A stretch of 64,000 bases of DNA from Brevibacterium permense. GTDB lineage: Bacteria; Actinomycetota; Actinomycetes; Actinomycetales; Brevibacteriaceae. Position numbers and translations under genes: made by a program. The stretch spans positions 62,001 through 126,000 of the forward strand of contig NZ_QYCP01000088.1 in assembly GCF_025506275.1 (NCBI RefSeq). Direction: 5' to 3'. Shown one piece after another: positions 50,915 through 59,517 of the stretch. Positions within the stretch are counted from its first letter, which is position 1; each line of letters starts with the position of its first letter. The notes beneath the pieces were generated by a model, which worked only from the letters and a program-made list of their open reading frames with translations, made no database searches and was not told where the DNA came from.

Positions 50915-51561
50915 ATTATGGAAGAGGGAACGGGAAATTTCTCCCGCTGGTTCCCGCGCAGGCTCCTCTGCGCGCCGATGCGCAGCGCAATCGTCGGAAG
51001 ATCCTCGATGCCGCGACCGACCTCCTGGCCGACAAGGGAGTGGACGGGCTGACGATGGATGAGCTGGCCCGGCGAGCGGGGGTCGGCAAGGGCACTCTCT
51101 ACCGCAACTTCACCGACAAACCTGGGATTGCCTCGGCTCTGCTCGACGACCGGGTCCGGGACATGCACTCCCGCATGCTCCAGGGCCCTCCTCCTCTGGG
51201 CCCGGGTGCTCCAGGGGGCGAGCGCCTCACCGCTTTCGTCGATGCGTACCTGCGGCACATCGCCGGCAACCTCGACCTCGTCCTCCTCACCGAGAGCAGC
51301 TCGCCGAAAGGCCGGTTCGACCGGCAGAGCTACCCCTTCTGGCGACGCCACGTGGAGATCCTCATCGCCGAGATGTGGACGGCCACGGCTCCCGAGGCGT
51401 CGGATGCGAATCCGTCCGATCCGGTCCGGACCCGCGCCGAGGCGGTCATGGCAGTCCTGTCCGCCGCGCAGCTCGATCAGTGGCTGAACAGGCAGGGCCG
51501 CACCCTCGAGGAGCTCATTCCGCAGATCCAGACGATCGTCTCCGCCATCGCCGCTGCATAG
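50887..51561 (+). CDS. TetR-family transcriptional regulator
   Basis: A 224-residue repressor. The helix-turn-helix is ILDAATDLLADKGVDGLTMDELARRAGVGKGTLYRNFTDKPGIASALL (about residues 38-85); the first 30 residues are a flexible leader. The ATG is placed for leaderless transcription from TATAGT, and the -10 box lies inside a palindrome, so the protein probably represses itself and the divergent quinone oxidoreductase gene. Confidence 0.92.
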   Translation: MDDINGPQSDYGRGNGKFLPLVPAQAPLRADAQRNRRKILDAATDLLADKGVDGLTMDELARRAGVGKGTLYRNFTDKPGIASALLDDRVRDMHSRMLQGPPPLGPGAPGGERLTAFVDAYLRHIAGNLDLVLLTESSSPKGRFDRQSYPFWRRHVEILIAEMWTATAPEASDANPSDPVRTRAEAVMAVLSAAQLDQWLNRQGRTLEELIPQIQTIVSAIAAA

Positions 51562-51584
51562 AGGTCGACACGCCGATTCCCGCA

Positions 51585-51615
51585 TCGCAACGACAAGATC
51601 TGTTGCGAATAGAAT
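51585..51615 (+). promoter_or_regulatory. Inverted repeat and -10 box before the ABC importer operon
   Basis: TCGCAAC-N10-GTTGCGA (51585-51608) has perfect 7-bp arms and is followed by TAGAAT (51610-51615). It could be an operator over the -35 region of the importer promoter, or a terminator for tetR. The leader to GTG 51654 is about 35 bases. Confidence 0.45.
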
Positions 51616-51653
51616 GACAAGTGTAATCCCGGTCACACTGCGAAGGGGTGGGT

Positions 51654-52592
51654 GTGGGCAAGTACATCCTCCGGCGTGTGCTGCTGATGATTCCGATCGT
51701 CCTCGGTGTCGCCACGCTGTCCTTCATCCTCATGAAACTGGCACCCGGCGATCCGGCCGCCGCATATCTCGGCGACAAAGCCACACCGGAGAATGTTGCT
51801 CAGCTTCGTCAGGCCTGGGGTCTCGACGAACCGATGATCATCCAATACCTCCAGTTCCTCGCAGGCCTCCTCGTCGGTGACTTCGGGCAGTCGTTCATCT
51901 TCCAGACCTCAGTCCTCGAGCTGCTGACGCTGCGGATGCCGGCCACTTTGCTGCTCATGCTCGTGTCTCTGGTGTTCGCCGTCGTCATCTCCGTCCCGCT
52001 CTCCCTATGGGTGGCCGCGAAGCGATCAGCCGCCTCGGCGATCGTGTCGAGGGTCTTCGCCGCCACCGTCCAAGGCATGCCGGCGTTCTTCGTCGGCACC
52101 CTGCTGATCCTCGTCCTCGGTGTGAACCTGGGCATCTTCCCCGTCGGCGGCTACGGCAGCAACTTCGGTGAGCACCTCTATTCCCTCGTCCTGCCCGGCC
52201 TCGCTGTCGCACTGACGATCTGCCCCGTCCTCATCCGCAGCCTCACGGCGGCACTGAACGATTCGATGTCAGCCGAGTACACGAACTTCGCTCTGTCGAA
52301 GGGGCTGAGCAGGAAGCGGACTGTCATCGACTATGCCTTCCGCAACGCCGGAATCACGGGTGTTTCGATCCTCGGCATCCAGGTCGGCCACCTTGTCGGC
52401 GGTGCGCTCGTCGTCGAGAACGTCTTCGCGATCCCCGGAGTCGGCTCACTCCTCATGGAAGCGGTCCTCGCCCGCGACTACGACGTCGTGCAGGCTCTGA
52501 CCGTGATCTTCGGTGTCCTCGTCGTCCTCGTCTATCTGCTCACCGACGTCGTCTACAGCCTCGTCGATCCACGCGTGCGGCTGGGGGCCTGA
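51654..52592 (+). CDS. ABC importer permease (DppB/OppB-like)
   Basis: A 312-residue permease with six helices. It opens with KYILRRVLLMIPIVLGVATLSFILMKLAPGDP, the standard DppB start, has an external loop with LRQAWGLDEPMIIQYLQFLAGLLVGDFGQS, and the EAA loop EYTNFALSKGLSRKRTVIDYAFRNAG. GTG 51654 has GAAGGGG 5 bases upstream of the spacer. First gene of a five-gene importer operon (two permeases, two ATPases, a lipoprotein). Substrates of the class include di- and oligopeptides, nickel, opines and other amino-acid derivatives. Confidence 0.92.
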   Translation: MGKYILRRVLLMIPIVLGVATLSFILMKLAPGDPAAAYLGDKATPENVAQLRQAWGLDEPMIIQYLQFLAGLLVGDFGQSFIFQTSVLELLTLRMPATLLLMLVSLVFAVVISVPLSLWVAAKRSAASAIVSRVFAATVQGMPAFFVGTLLILVLGVNLGIFPVGGYGSNFGEHLYSLVLPGLAVALTICPVLIRSLTAALNDSMSAEYTNFALSKGLSRKRTVIDYAFRNAGITGVSILGIQVGHLVGGALVVENVFAIPGVGSLLMEAVLARDYDVVQALTVIFGVLVVLVYLLTDVVYSLVDPRVRLGA

Positions 52593-53536
52593 TGACCGAA
52601 CCGATAACCTCATCACCTGCCGACACAGGCGCCGGCGGCGCCGGCGGAAAGCCGCCGCGGACTCGCGGTGGCACCGCGTCCCGAGCGACGCCGACCGCGC
52701 GATTCACGCTTCCCCTGCCGGCGTTCCTGCGACGGCACAATCTGCAGCTGTGGATCGGCGCGGTCATCCTCGGTGCGATGGTCCTGCTGCTCGCCATCGG
52801 ACCGCTCTTCGTCACCGGCGACCCCAATCGGCAGGACCTGCTCAATACCTTCGCCCCGTCTTCGATCGCGCACCCGTTGGGCACCGATCAGCTCGGGCGA
52901 GACGTCCTCTCCCGCTTCCTTCACGGCGGTCGCGTCGACCTCATCGTCGCCGTCGTCGCCGTCATCGTGCCCTTCATCCTCGGCACGATCCTCGGTTCGC
53001 TGGCCGGGTACTTCGGCCGCTGGGTCGACATCGTCATCATGCGTCTGGCCGATATCGTCTCGGCCTTCCCCTTCTACGTCCTGGTCATCGTGCTCGTCTT
53101 CGTCATGGGCAACGGAATGGGCAGCATCTTCGTCGCCATCAGCGCCGTGTCCTGGGTGGCATACGCCCGCATAGTCCGCGGCGAGGTGCTCGTGCTCAGA
53201 GAGCAGGAGTTCATCTCCGCCTGCCGTGCCTCGGGTCTGAGCACTCCCCGGATCCTCACCCGCCACATCATTCCGAACACCGTCAGCCAGGGCGTCATCT
53301 ATGCGATGAGTGACATCGTGCTCAACATCGGCGTCGTCGTCACCCTCAGCTACTTCGGCATGGGCATCGTCCCACCGACCGCCGACTGGGGTCAGATGAT
53401 GAACGACGGCCAGCAGTACATGGGCACCGGCAACTACGGCCTCATCCTGTGGCCGGGGTTCGCCGTCGTCATCGTGTCATTCGCGCTGGCGCTCATCGGC
53501 GACGGGTTGACGAACACACTGAAGCCGAAGAGGTGA
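52592..53536 (+). CDS. ABC importer permease (DppC/OppC-like)
   Basis: A 314-residue partner permease. Residues 1-45 are a cytoplasmic Gly/Thr/Arg-rich leader. GDPNRQDLLNTFAPSSIAHPLGTDQLGRDVLSRFLHGGRVDL is the conserved DppC block, and the EAA loop is EQEFISACRASGLSTPRILTRHIIPN. Its ATG shares one base with the preceding stop (TGATG), so translation is coupled. Confidence 0.92.
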   Translation: MTEPITSSPADTGAGGAGGKPPRTRGGTASRATPTARFTLPLPAFLRRHNLQLWIGAVILGAMVLLLAIGPLFVTGDPNRQDLLNTFAPSSIAHPLGTDQLGRDVLSRFLHGGRVDLIVAVVAVIVPFILGTILGSLAGYFGRWVDIVIMRLADIVSAFPFYVLVIVLVFVMGNGMGSIFVAISAVSWVAYARIVRGEVLVLREQEFISACRASGLSTPRILTRHIIPNTVSQGVIYAMSDIVLNIGVVVTLSYFGMGIVPPTADWGQMMNDGQQYMGTGNYGLILWPGFAVVIVSFALALIGDGLTNTLKPKR

Positions 53537-53538
53537 TC

Positions 53539-54369
53539 ATGCCCATCCTCGAAGTGGACTCCCTCACCGTCGACGTCGACGGAGAGGCCGGACGGCGCCG
53601 GATCCTCGACAACGTGTCGATCAGCCTCGAGGCCGGTGAGCCGATGGGTCTCGTCGGCGAATCGGGATCGGGCAAGTCGATGACGCTGCGCAGCATTCTC
53701 GGAATGCTCCCGCCCGGCGCCTCCGTCGTCGACGGAGAGATCCGGTTCGACGGTCGCAATATCCTCACATCCGGTCCGGGCGGACGATTCGATCAGCGCA
53801 TCCGCGGCACCGGCATCTCGATGGTGTTCCAAGAACCGGCCATCGCACTCAACCCGGTGATGAAGGTCGGCCGGCAGATCACCGATGCCATCGCCGAGCG
53901 CAGAGGACTGTCGAAGAAGCAGGCTCACGACCTCGCCGTTGAGCTCATGGACCGTGTCGGCATCACCGACCCCGACCGCAGAGCCAGGCACTACCCGTTC
54001 CAACTCTCGGGTGGAATGCGTCAGCGTGTGATGATCGCGGCGGCGTTGGCGCAGGAGCCGCAGGTGCTGCTCTGTGACGAACCGACGACTGCGCTCGACG
54101 TGACGATTCAGGCGCAGGTGCTCGATCTCTTCCGCACCATGCAGCAGGACGAGGGCCTCGGTCTGCTCTATGTCACCCATGACCTCGCGGTCGTCGCTCA
54201 GCTGTGCTCGTCGATCAGTGTGATGAAGGACGGGCAGATCGTCGAACACGGTGTGCTGCAGGAGGTCTTCGACGATCCCCAGGAGGAGTACACGCGTCGA
54301 CTGCTGACAGCGACTCCGCGCATCGATGAGGGCGTTGACGATGCGGGCCCTGCCGAGGAGACACGATGA
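53539..54369 (+). CDS. ABC importer ATPase (DppD-like)
   Basis: A 276-residue ATPase with Walker [13 protein letters not shown] (about 39-50), Q-loop [10 protein letters not shown], signature [15 protein letters not shown] and Walker [14 protein letters not shown]. The start lies two bases past the preceding stop. It lacks the C-terminal iron-sulfur cysteine motif that some full-length DppD proteins carry, and is shorter than average (about 320). It overlaps the second ATPase gene by ATGA. Confidence 0.92.
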   Translation: MPILEVDSLTVDVDGEAGRRRILDNVSISLEAGEPMGLVGESGSGKSMTLRSILGMLPPGASVVDGEIRFDGRNILTSGPGGRFDQRIRGTGISMVFQEPAIALNPVMKVGRQITDAIAERRGLSKKQAHDLAVELMDRVGITDPDRRARHYPFQLSGGMRQRVMIAAALAQEPQVLLCDEPTTALDVTIQAQVLDLFRTMQQDEGLGLLYVTHDLAVVAQLCSSISVMKDGQIVEHGVLQEVFDDPQEEYTRRLLTATPRIDEGVDDAGPAEETR

Positions 54370-55181
54370 CCGAGACTCAGACTGCGCCGGCGCGCGGCCT
54401 GCGCGCCGAGAACGTCACCGTCACCTTCGGACGTGGTGACCGCGCCTTCACCGCTGTGGATTCCGCCGACCTGCATGTCCGTCCGGGAGAGATCGTCGGA
54501 CTTGTCGGCGAATCGGGTTCGGGAAAATCGACCCTGTCCCGAGTCATCTGCGGACTCCAACGCGAATACGACGGAAAGGTCAGCGTCGACGGTCGGGAGT
54601 TCGCACAGAAACGCACGAGCGCACAGTGGCGGATCGTGCAGATGGTCTTCCAGGACCCTTTCGCCTCCCTCGACCCCCGCTACACGGTGCGAGCGACCCT
54701 CGCCGAGGTGATCCGCCACCATCGTCTCGCCTCCGGTGCCGCCCTGCGGGCCAGATGCGCGGAGCTCATGGAGATGGTGCGGCTGCCCGAGGAGTTTCTC
54801 GAGCGCACCCCGACCGCCATGTCGGGCGGCCAGAGGCAGCGGGTGGCGATCGCCCGAGCGCTGGCCGTCGAGCCCAGCATCATCGTCGCCGATGAGGCCG
54901 TCTCCGCCCTCGACGTCAGTGTTCAGGCAGAGATCGTCGCACTCTTCGCCCGACTGCGCGAGGAACTCGACCTGTCGATCCTCTTCATCTCCCATGACCT
55001 GGCGGTCGTCAGGAAGCTGTGCGAGCGGATCTACGTCATCCACAACGGCCGTCTCGTCGAAGAGAACACCACCGAGGAGATCTTCGCGTCACCGCGCGAC
55101 GACTACACGAAGACGCTGCTGAAGGCGATCCCGACTTTCGACAGCGCCTACCTCGATCGGATCCGAGGAGGAGAAAGGTGA
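54366..55181 (+). CDS. ABC importer ATPase (DppF-like)
   Basis: A 271-residue ATPase with Walker [16 protein letters not shown]-loop FQDPFASLDPRYTV, signature MSGGQRQRVAIARAL and Walker B IIVADEAVSALDV. The aspartate-rich end TEEIFASPRDDYTKTLLKAIP is typical of DppF. It pairs with the preceding ATPase and overlaps the lipoprotein gene (GTGA). Confidence 0.92.
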   Translation: MTETQTAPARGLRAENVTVTFGRGDRAFTAVDSADLHVRPGEIVGLVGESGSGKSTLSRVICGLQREYDGKVSVDGREFAQKRTSAQWRIVQMVFQDPFASLDPRYTVRATLAEVIRHHRLASGAALRARCAELMEMVRLPEEFLERTPTAMSGGQRQRVAIARALAVEPSIIVADEAVSALDVSVQAEIVALFARLREELDLSILFISHDLAVVRKLCERIYVIHNGRLVEENTTEEIFASPRDDYTKTLLKAIPTFDSAYLDRIRGGER

Positions 55182-56722
55182 CGGCCAAGAGATTCACAGC
55201 GGTGACTGCCGCGCTCTGCGCCTGCCTCCTGGTCCTCGCAGGGTGCGGTTCTGGCGGAGAGAAGACCGCCCGGCCCGGGGGCGACCTCGTCTTCGCTCGT
55301 GCCGCGGATGCTACAACTCTGCTGCCACCGACAACGACCCAGAATGAGGATATCTGGACGCTGCAGCAGGTCTACGAGACTCTCACACTCAACAAACCCG
55401 ACGGGTCCGGGGTCGAACCGGGTCTGGCAACCGATTGGGAGGAATCGAAGGACAAGATGTCCTGGACCTTCCACCTGCGCGAGGGAGTGCAATTCCACAG
55501 CGGCAAGACCCTCGACGCCGACGATGTCGTCTTCTCGCTGAACTATGCGCGGGATCAGGAGGATGAGAACAATCTCTGGGCAGCAGAGTTCGACCCGATC
55601 AAAGACGTGAAGAAGGTCGATGATCACACGGTGCGCATTGATCTGAAGCAGCCGTGGGGTCCCCTGCCCAGCTATATGGCACTGTTCGCCGCATCGATCT
55701 ACCCTGACGACTTCGGCGGACACGACGCCGAGTACATGGCAGCGCACGCAGACGGCACTGGGCCGTTCGAGGTCGGCAATTGGAATAAAGGACAGAGCCT
55801 CGAACTGGTGAAGAATCCGGACTACTGGGAGGACGGGGCGCCCTCACTGGATTCCGTGACCTTCAACGTCGTTGCCGATGACAATACTCGTCGCCTGCAG
55901 CTGCAGGGAGGTCAGGCCGATATCAATCAGGAACCGGCACCGCTGAGCATGAGTCAGCTCTCGCGCTCACAGGACATCAATGCCCGGGCTTTCACCTCGA
56001 CGAAGATCCTCTATTTCAACATCAACAACAAGGAGAAGGGGCTCGACGATCCCAAGCTGCGACGTGCCATGTCATATGCGGTCGATCGCAAGTCCATCGT
56101 CGAGGTGGTCTACGCCGGTTATGCCGAGCCCGCGACTTCGTTCATCTCACCGGGTCTCGCCGGTCATTCGGACAAGGTCGACAGCAGCCAGTTCGACATG
56201 GAGAAGGCCAAACAGCTGGTCAAGGAGTCTGATCATCCAGACGGTATCGACATCACCATTCAGATTCCCTCGGGTGTCGCTGATCGTGAGCTGCTGGCGC
56301 AGATCGCCCAGCAGGCGTGGCAGGACATCGGCCTGACCGTTCACGTCCAAAAGCTCGACGACGCGACTCTGACGACGAACCGCACGAACGGCGACTTCCA
56401 AGTTCAGGTCAGCTATGCGACCTCCGACGTTTCTGACACTTCGCAGATGATCAACTTCCTCGCCGTCACCGACGACTCGGGAGTGCGTTCGGGATATGCC
56501 AACTCCGATGTGGAGAAATGGGCCGAGCAGGCCGTGGCCGAAGAGGACCCGAAGATGCAGAACGAGCTCTACGCCCAGATCCAGCAGCAGGTCGCCGACG
56601 ACGCCCCGATCGTACCGATCGCCTACCAGCGGGCACTGTACGGAATGAGCCGGGATGTCGTCGGCTTCGAACCCTACGTCCTCGGCACCTATGGGCTGAA
56701 GGAGACGAAGCTCAAGCACTGA
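55178..56722 (+). CDS. Solute-binding lipoprotein of the ABC importer (SBP_bac_5)
   Basis: A 514-residue family 5 binding protein. The signal peptide ends in LVLAGC (Cys about residue 22). The mature part has LVFARAADATTLLPPTTTQNEDIWTLQQVYETL, GLATDWEESKDKMSWTFHLREGVQFHSGKTLDADDVVFSLNYA and the late LRRAMSYAVDRKSIVEVVYAGYAEPA, all standard for DppA/OppA relatives. GTG 55178 has GGAGG 6 bases upstream. It comes last in the operon. Its position beside a Rieske demethylase pair suggests a zwitterionic amino-acid derivative as cargo, but a peptide remains possible. Confidence 0.93.
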   Translation: MTAKRFTAVTAALCACLLVLAGCGSGGEKTARPGGDLVFARAADATTLLPPTTTQNEDIWTLQQVYETLTLNKPDGSGVEPGLATDWEESKDKMSWTFHLREGVQFHSGKTLDADDVVFSLNYARDQEDENNLWAAEFDPIKDVKKVDDHTVRIDLKQPWGPLPSYMALFAASIYPDDFGGHDAEYMAAHADGTGPFEVGNWNKGQSLELVKNPDYWEDGAPSLDSVTFNVVADDNTRRLQLQGGQADINQEPAPLSMSQLSRSQDINARAFTSTKILYFNINNKEKGLDDPKLRRAMSYAVDRKSIVEVVYAGYAEPATSFISPGLAGHSDKVDSSQFDMEKAKQLVKESDHPDGIDITIQIPSGVADRELLAQIAQQAWQDIGLTVHVQKLDDATLTTNRTNGDFQVQVSYATSDVSDTSQMINFLAVTDDSGVRSGYANSDVEKWAEQAVAEEDPKMQNELYAQIQQQVADDAPIVPIAYQRALYGMSRDVVGFEPYVLGTYGLKETKLKH

Positions 56723-56731
56723 GCAGGCAGC

Positions 56732-58006
56732 TCACCTGTCGATGACGAGGTCGGTCAGCGGGGTCGAGCAGCAGGGCAGGAACTTGCCCGCAGCGATCTC
56801 CTTCGGCCGGATTCCTCCCACATGCTTCATCTCGACTTCCCCGCTGATGAGCACGGACTTGCAGGTTCCACACGCGCCTTCCGAGCAGGAAGAGGGCACG
56901 GACAGTCCAGCGTCCAGAGCAGAGTCGAGCACGGTCGTGGACTCATCACAGTCGACAACCCGCCCGGAGACAGCGAACTCGACGGCGTGGCTCACTCCAG
57001 TGCCGCCGACGACGCCGGCTCCGGCAGCTTTGGCTCTCGCTCCGGCCTTGGCCAAACGGTCGGCAGGTGAAGTGGCGAAGACGAACGACTCCTCATGCAT
57101 TCGCGCCGACGCCACCCCCGCCTCGGCGAGCAGGGGCCGTACCGCGTCCATATACGGACCCGGCCCGCACACGAAGGTTTCGCGGTCAGCCGCGTCGGGG
57201 ACCACCTCGGCGAGGGTGGGCGCATCGATCCGACCCCTGCGACCTGCCCAGGTCTCGGCCTCGGAATCCCGGGAGCACAGGATGGTGACGCTGACTCCGG
57301 CGACCTCAGCGAGCTGTTCGAGCTCAGCGCGGAAGATGATGTCGAGCGGCGTCGAGGCGCTGTGGACGAAGACGATGTCGGTGCCGAGCCCTCCCTGTCT
57401 GGCCAGCAGACTGCGCACCATCGACATGATCGGAGTGATTCCGGAGCCGGCGGAGAGGAAGAGGTGCCGTTCGGCCTGATGGAAGCTCGTGCTGAACAGC
57501 CCGTACGGCCCGTCCACGTGCAGCTGGTCGCCGACCCGCACGTTGTCGTGCAGATGGGTCGATACCACTCCCCCGGCCACGCGCTTGACCGTGATGGTGA
57601 AGATGTTCGTACCGAAGGGCGCCGAGGAGATCGAGTAGCAGCGCTCGAGGCCGAGCTCGGGGATGCGCATCGTCACGTACTGGCCCGGCGCGAAGTCGAC
57701 GGCGGTCATCCATCCCGCCCGCAGCTCGAAGGTCTTCACATCGTGGGTCACCTGGGCGATGCCGGTGACCTCGACGGGACCGGTGAGCAGTTCGGGATCG
57801 AGCTGAAGTTCGGTGAACATGGGGCCAGCCGATTCAGCGGGCATCCGCTCGACCGGCGCGGCGAGCGCGGGCTCGACTGCCTGATCGAAGACCGGCGGGG
57901 CGGCGGCCGCGAGTCCAGGTCGCCTGCCGCGAGTGGGCACTCGGAACGTCGCCTTGCCCACAGGCGCGGATGCAGCCTGGGCGAATGTCGAATGACGGTA
58001 CCTCAT
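56732..58006 (-). CDS. Ferredoxin-NAD(P)H reductase partner of the Rieske demethylase (GbcB-like)
   Basis: A 424-residue electron-transfer protein. After a 75-residue N-terminal extension come the FAD domain (RCYSISSAP near residue 120, then GGVVSTHLHDNVRVGDQLHVDGPYG), the NAD domain (FLSAGSGITPIMSMVRSLL; ETFVCGPGPYMDAVR) and a C-terminal plant-type [2Fe-2S] domain with CSEGACGTCKSVLISG and the later CCSTPL. It overlaps the Rieske gene by four bases, and this order (oxygenase then reductase) matches gbcA/gbcB-type pairs, which remove N-methyl groups from betaines. Confidence 0.9.
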   Translation of the reverse strand: MRYRHSTFAQAASAPVGKATFRVPTRGRRPGLAAAAPPVFDQAVEPALAAPVERMPAESAGPMFTELQLDPELLTGPVEVTGIAQVTHDVKTFELRAGWMTAVDFAPGQYVTMRIPELGLERCYSISSAPFGTNIFTITVKRVAGGVVSTHLHDNVRVGDQLHVDGPYGLFSTSFHQAERHLFLSAGSGITPIMSMVRSLLARQGGLGTDIVFVHSASTPLDIIFRAELEQLAEVAGVSVTILCSRDSEAETWAGRRGRIDAPTLAEVVPDAADRETFVCGPGPYMDAVRPLLAEAGVASARMHEESFVFATSPADRLAKAGARAKAAGAGVVGGTGVSHAVEFAVSGRVVDCDESTTVLDSALDAGLSVPSSCSEGACGTCKSVLISGEVEMKHVGGIRPKEIAAGKFLPCCSTPLTDLVIDR

Positions 58007-59376
58007 CGCCGATCAGCACCTTCCAACAGCACGGTTCGCTGTTCTCGATGGGCCTTGAGCCGTTCGATGTACCAGGTGACGAAGTCATCGACCTGCGATT
58101 CGGTAGGTGCGTAGGGGCCCGGCACGTACGCCGGCGACGAGATTCCCAGGTGCCCGCGTTCACAGAAGGTCGCGTCCTGTTCGTTCGTCTTGAGCCACAC
58201 CGTCGTGAGATTGTCGAGGTCGTAGTCGACGCCTTCTTCCGCATCGGCGTGGACGAGCCAGGTCGTGCGCACCAGCGTCTTGTCCTCGGCCAACGGCAGC
58301 AGGCTGAACGTCACCACGTGGTCACCCATCGCGTGGAACCACATATTCGGCTGCACGTGCAGCGAGGCCCGACCCAGAACGAAGGTGTCAAGATCGCCCA
58401 ACAATTTCGCCGAGGCGGCCGATCCGTCCATCGTGTACGACTCGCCCTTTCCGTCGAGAGCGGCTCGTTCGATCCGGAATCCGGTGGGCCGTCCGCTCAG
58501 CTCCTCGACGAGTGCATAGGGCAGGCCGTTGCGGTCACAGTCGGCATGCAGCTGATCCTCGGCGTCGAGGTAGCGCTGGTAGGCCGGCTGCAGGCGTTTG
58601 GGAATCTCGTCGGGTTCATAGCCGTAGGTGGGGAAGAACGTGCACGTCAACTCCGGGTGCCCGGCCTCGCAGTGGTAGCACTCACGGTTGTTCTCCATGA
58701 CGAGTTTCCAGTTCGAGTCCTCGATGAGGTCACTCTGCGCGGCCACCTTCGTACCGGCGATGTCATGCCCTGTCAGGTAGGGCTCGATGACCTCGGCCAC
58801 CTCGCCGATGTCATCGGGCGGAGTCGGGCTGAGGCAGATGAAGATGAGTCCGCCGATGACGCGGAGGTTCACCGAGCGCAGGGAGAAGCAGCTCCGGTCG
58901 AAGCCGGGAGCTTGAACGCCTGCAGAGATGAGCTCTCCGGCAGGGGTGTAGGTCCACTGGTGGTAGCCGCACACGATGTTGCCCACCGATCCAGACAGGT
59001 CGTTGAGCAAGCGAGTGCCCCGGTGACGGCAGACATTGTGGTGCGCCCGAATCTCATCGTCGTCATCGCGGATGACGATGACGGAGTAGGCGCCGATGTC
59101 GACCGTGAGATAGTCACCGGGCTCGGGCACTTCGGCAGCAGAGGCAACGAAGATCCAGGTCGAGGCGAAGATCGCCTCGATATCACGCGCGAAGAACTCC
59201 GGGCTGATGTAGAACGGCGCCGCCAGCGAATAGCCGGGCACACGTTCGTCGATGAGCCGGTCGATATCGGTCCTGCCGTGCCCGCCCGTTCCGGCAGCCG
59301 CACCTGACCCGGCGGGTCCGCTCGTGCTGGAATCGGTCCGCTTCTGCTCTGGTGCCAGAGTCAATTCGTCCACCAC
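58003..59376 (-). CDS. Rieske-type N-demethylase, large subunit (GbcA/Stc2-like)
   Basis: A 457-residue Rieske oxygenase alpha subunit. The [2Fe-2S] motif is CRHRG (Cys116, His118) and CGYHQW (Cys136, His139). The mononuclear iron site is in ENNRECYHCEAGHPEL with His235 and His240, and a later aspartate lies in DYDLDNLTTVW. ENNRECYHCEAGHPE and the C-terminal QPNMWFHAMGDHVVTFSLLPL resemble glycine betaine demethylase GbcA and stachydrine demethylase Stc2. The reaction would turn a betaine into a dimethyl- or monomethyl-amino acid plus formaldehyde. The first 35 residues are disordered. The start is uncertain (GTG 59376 or 59373). Confidence 0.9.
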   Translation of the reverse strand: MVDELTLAPEQKRTDSSTSGPAGSGAAAGTGGHGRTDIDRLIDERVPGYSLAAPFYISPEFFARDIEAIFASTWIFVASAAEVPEPGDYLTVDIGAYSVIVIRDDDDEIRAHHNVCRHRGTRLLNDLSGSVGNIVCGYHQWTYTPAGELISAGVQAPGFDRSCFSLRSVNLRVIGGLIFICLSPTPPDDIGEVAEVIEPYLTGHDIAGTKVAAQSDLIEDSNWKLVMENNRECYHCEAGHPELTCTFFPTYGYEPDEIPKRLQPAYQRYLDAEDQLHADCDRNGLPYALVEELSGRPTGFRIERAALDGKGESYTMDGSAASAKLLGDLDTFVLGRASLHVQPNMWFHAMGDHVVTFSLLPLAEDKTLVRTTWLVHADAEEGVDYDLDNLTTVWLKTNEQDATFCERGHLGISSPAYVPGPYAPTESQVDDFVTWYIERLKAHREQRTVLLEGADRR

Positions 59377-59502
59377 CTCGTCGTGTCTCGGCCGCGACTG
59401 ATGTCGGCCCCTTCGCCGACCGCGACCGTGGAGTTCGTGCTCCTGCCCCCAGTGTCCGCCAGAGGTCTGCTGAAGAAAAGCGAATCTTCTTCATCCGAAA
59501 CG

Positions 59503-59517
59503 TGCAATACTATTGCA
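59503..59517. promoter_or_regulatory. Perfect LysR-type palindrome at the regulator start
   Basis: TGCAATA-C-TATTGCA (59503-59517) is a perfect 7-bp-arm palindrome whose last base is the A of the LysR start codon. It lies in the 140-base gap between the divergent Rieske and LysR genes and fits an autoregulatory LysR box. Confidence 0.65.
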
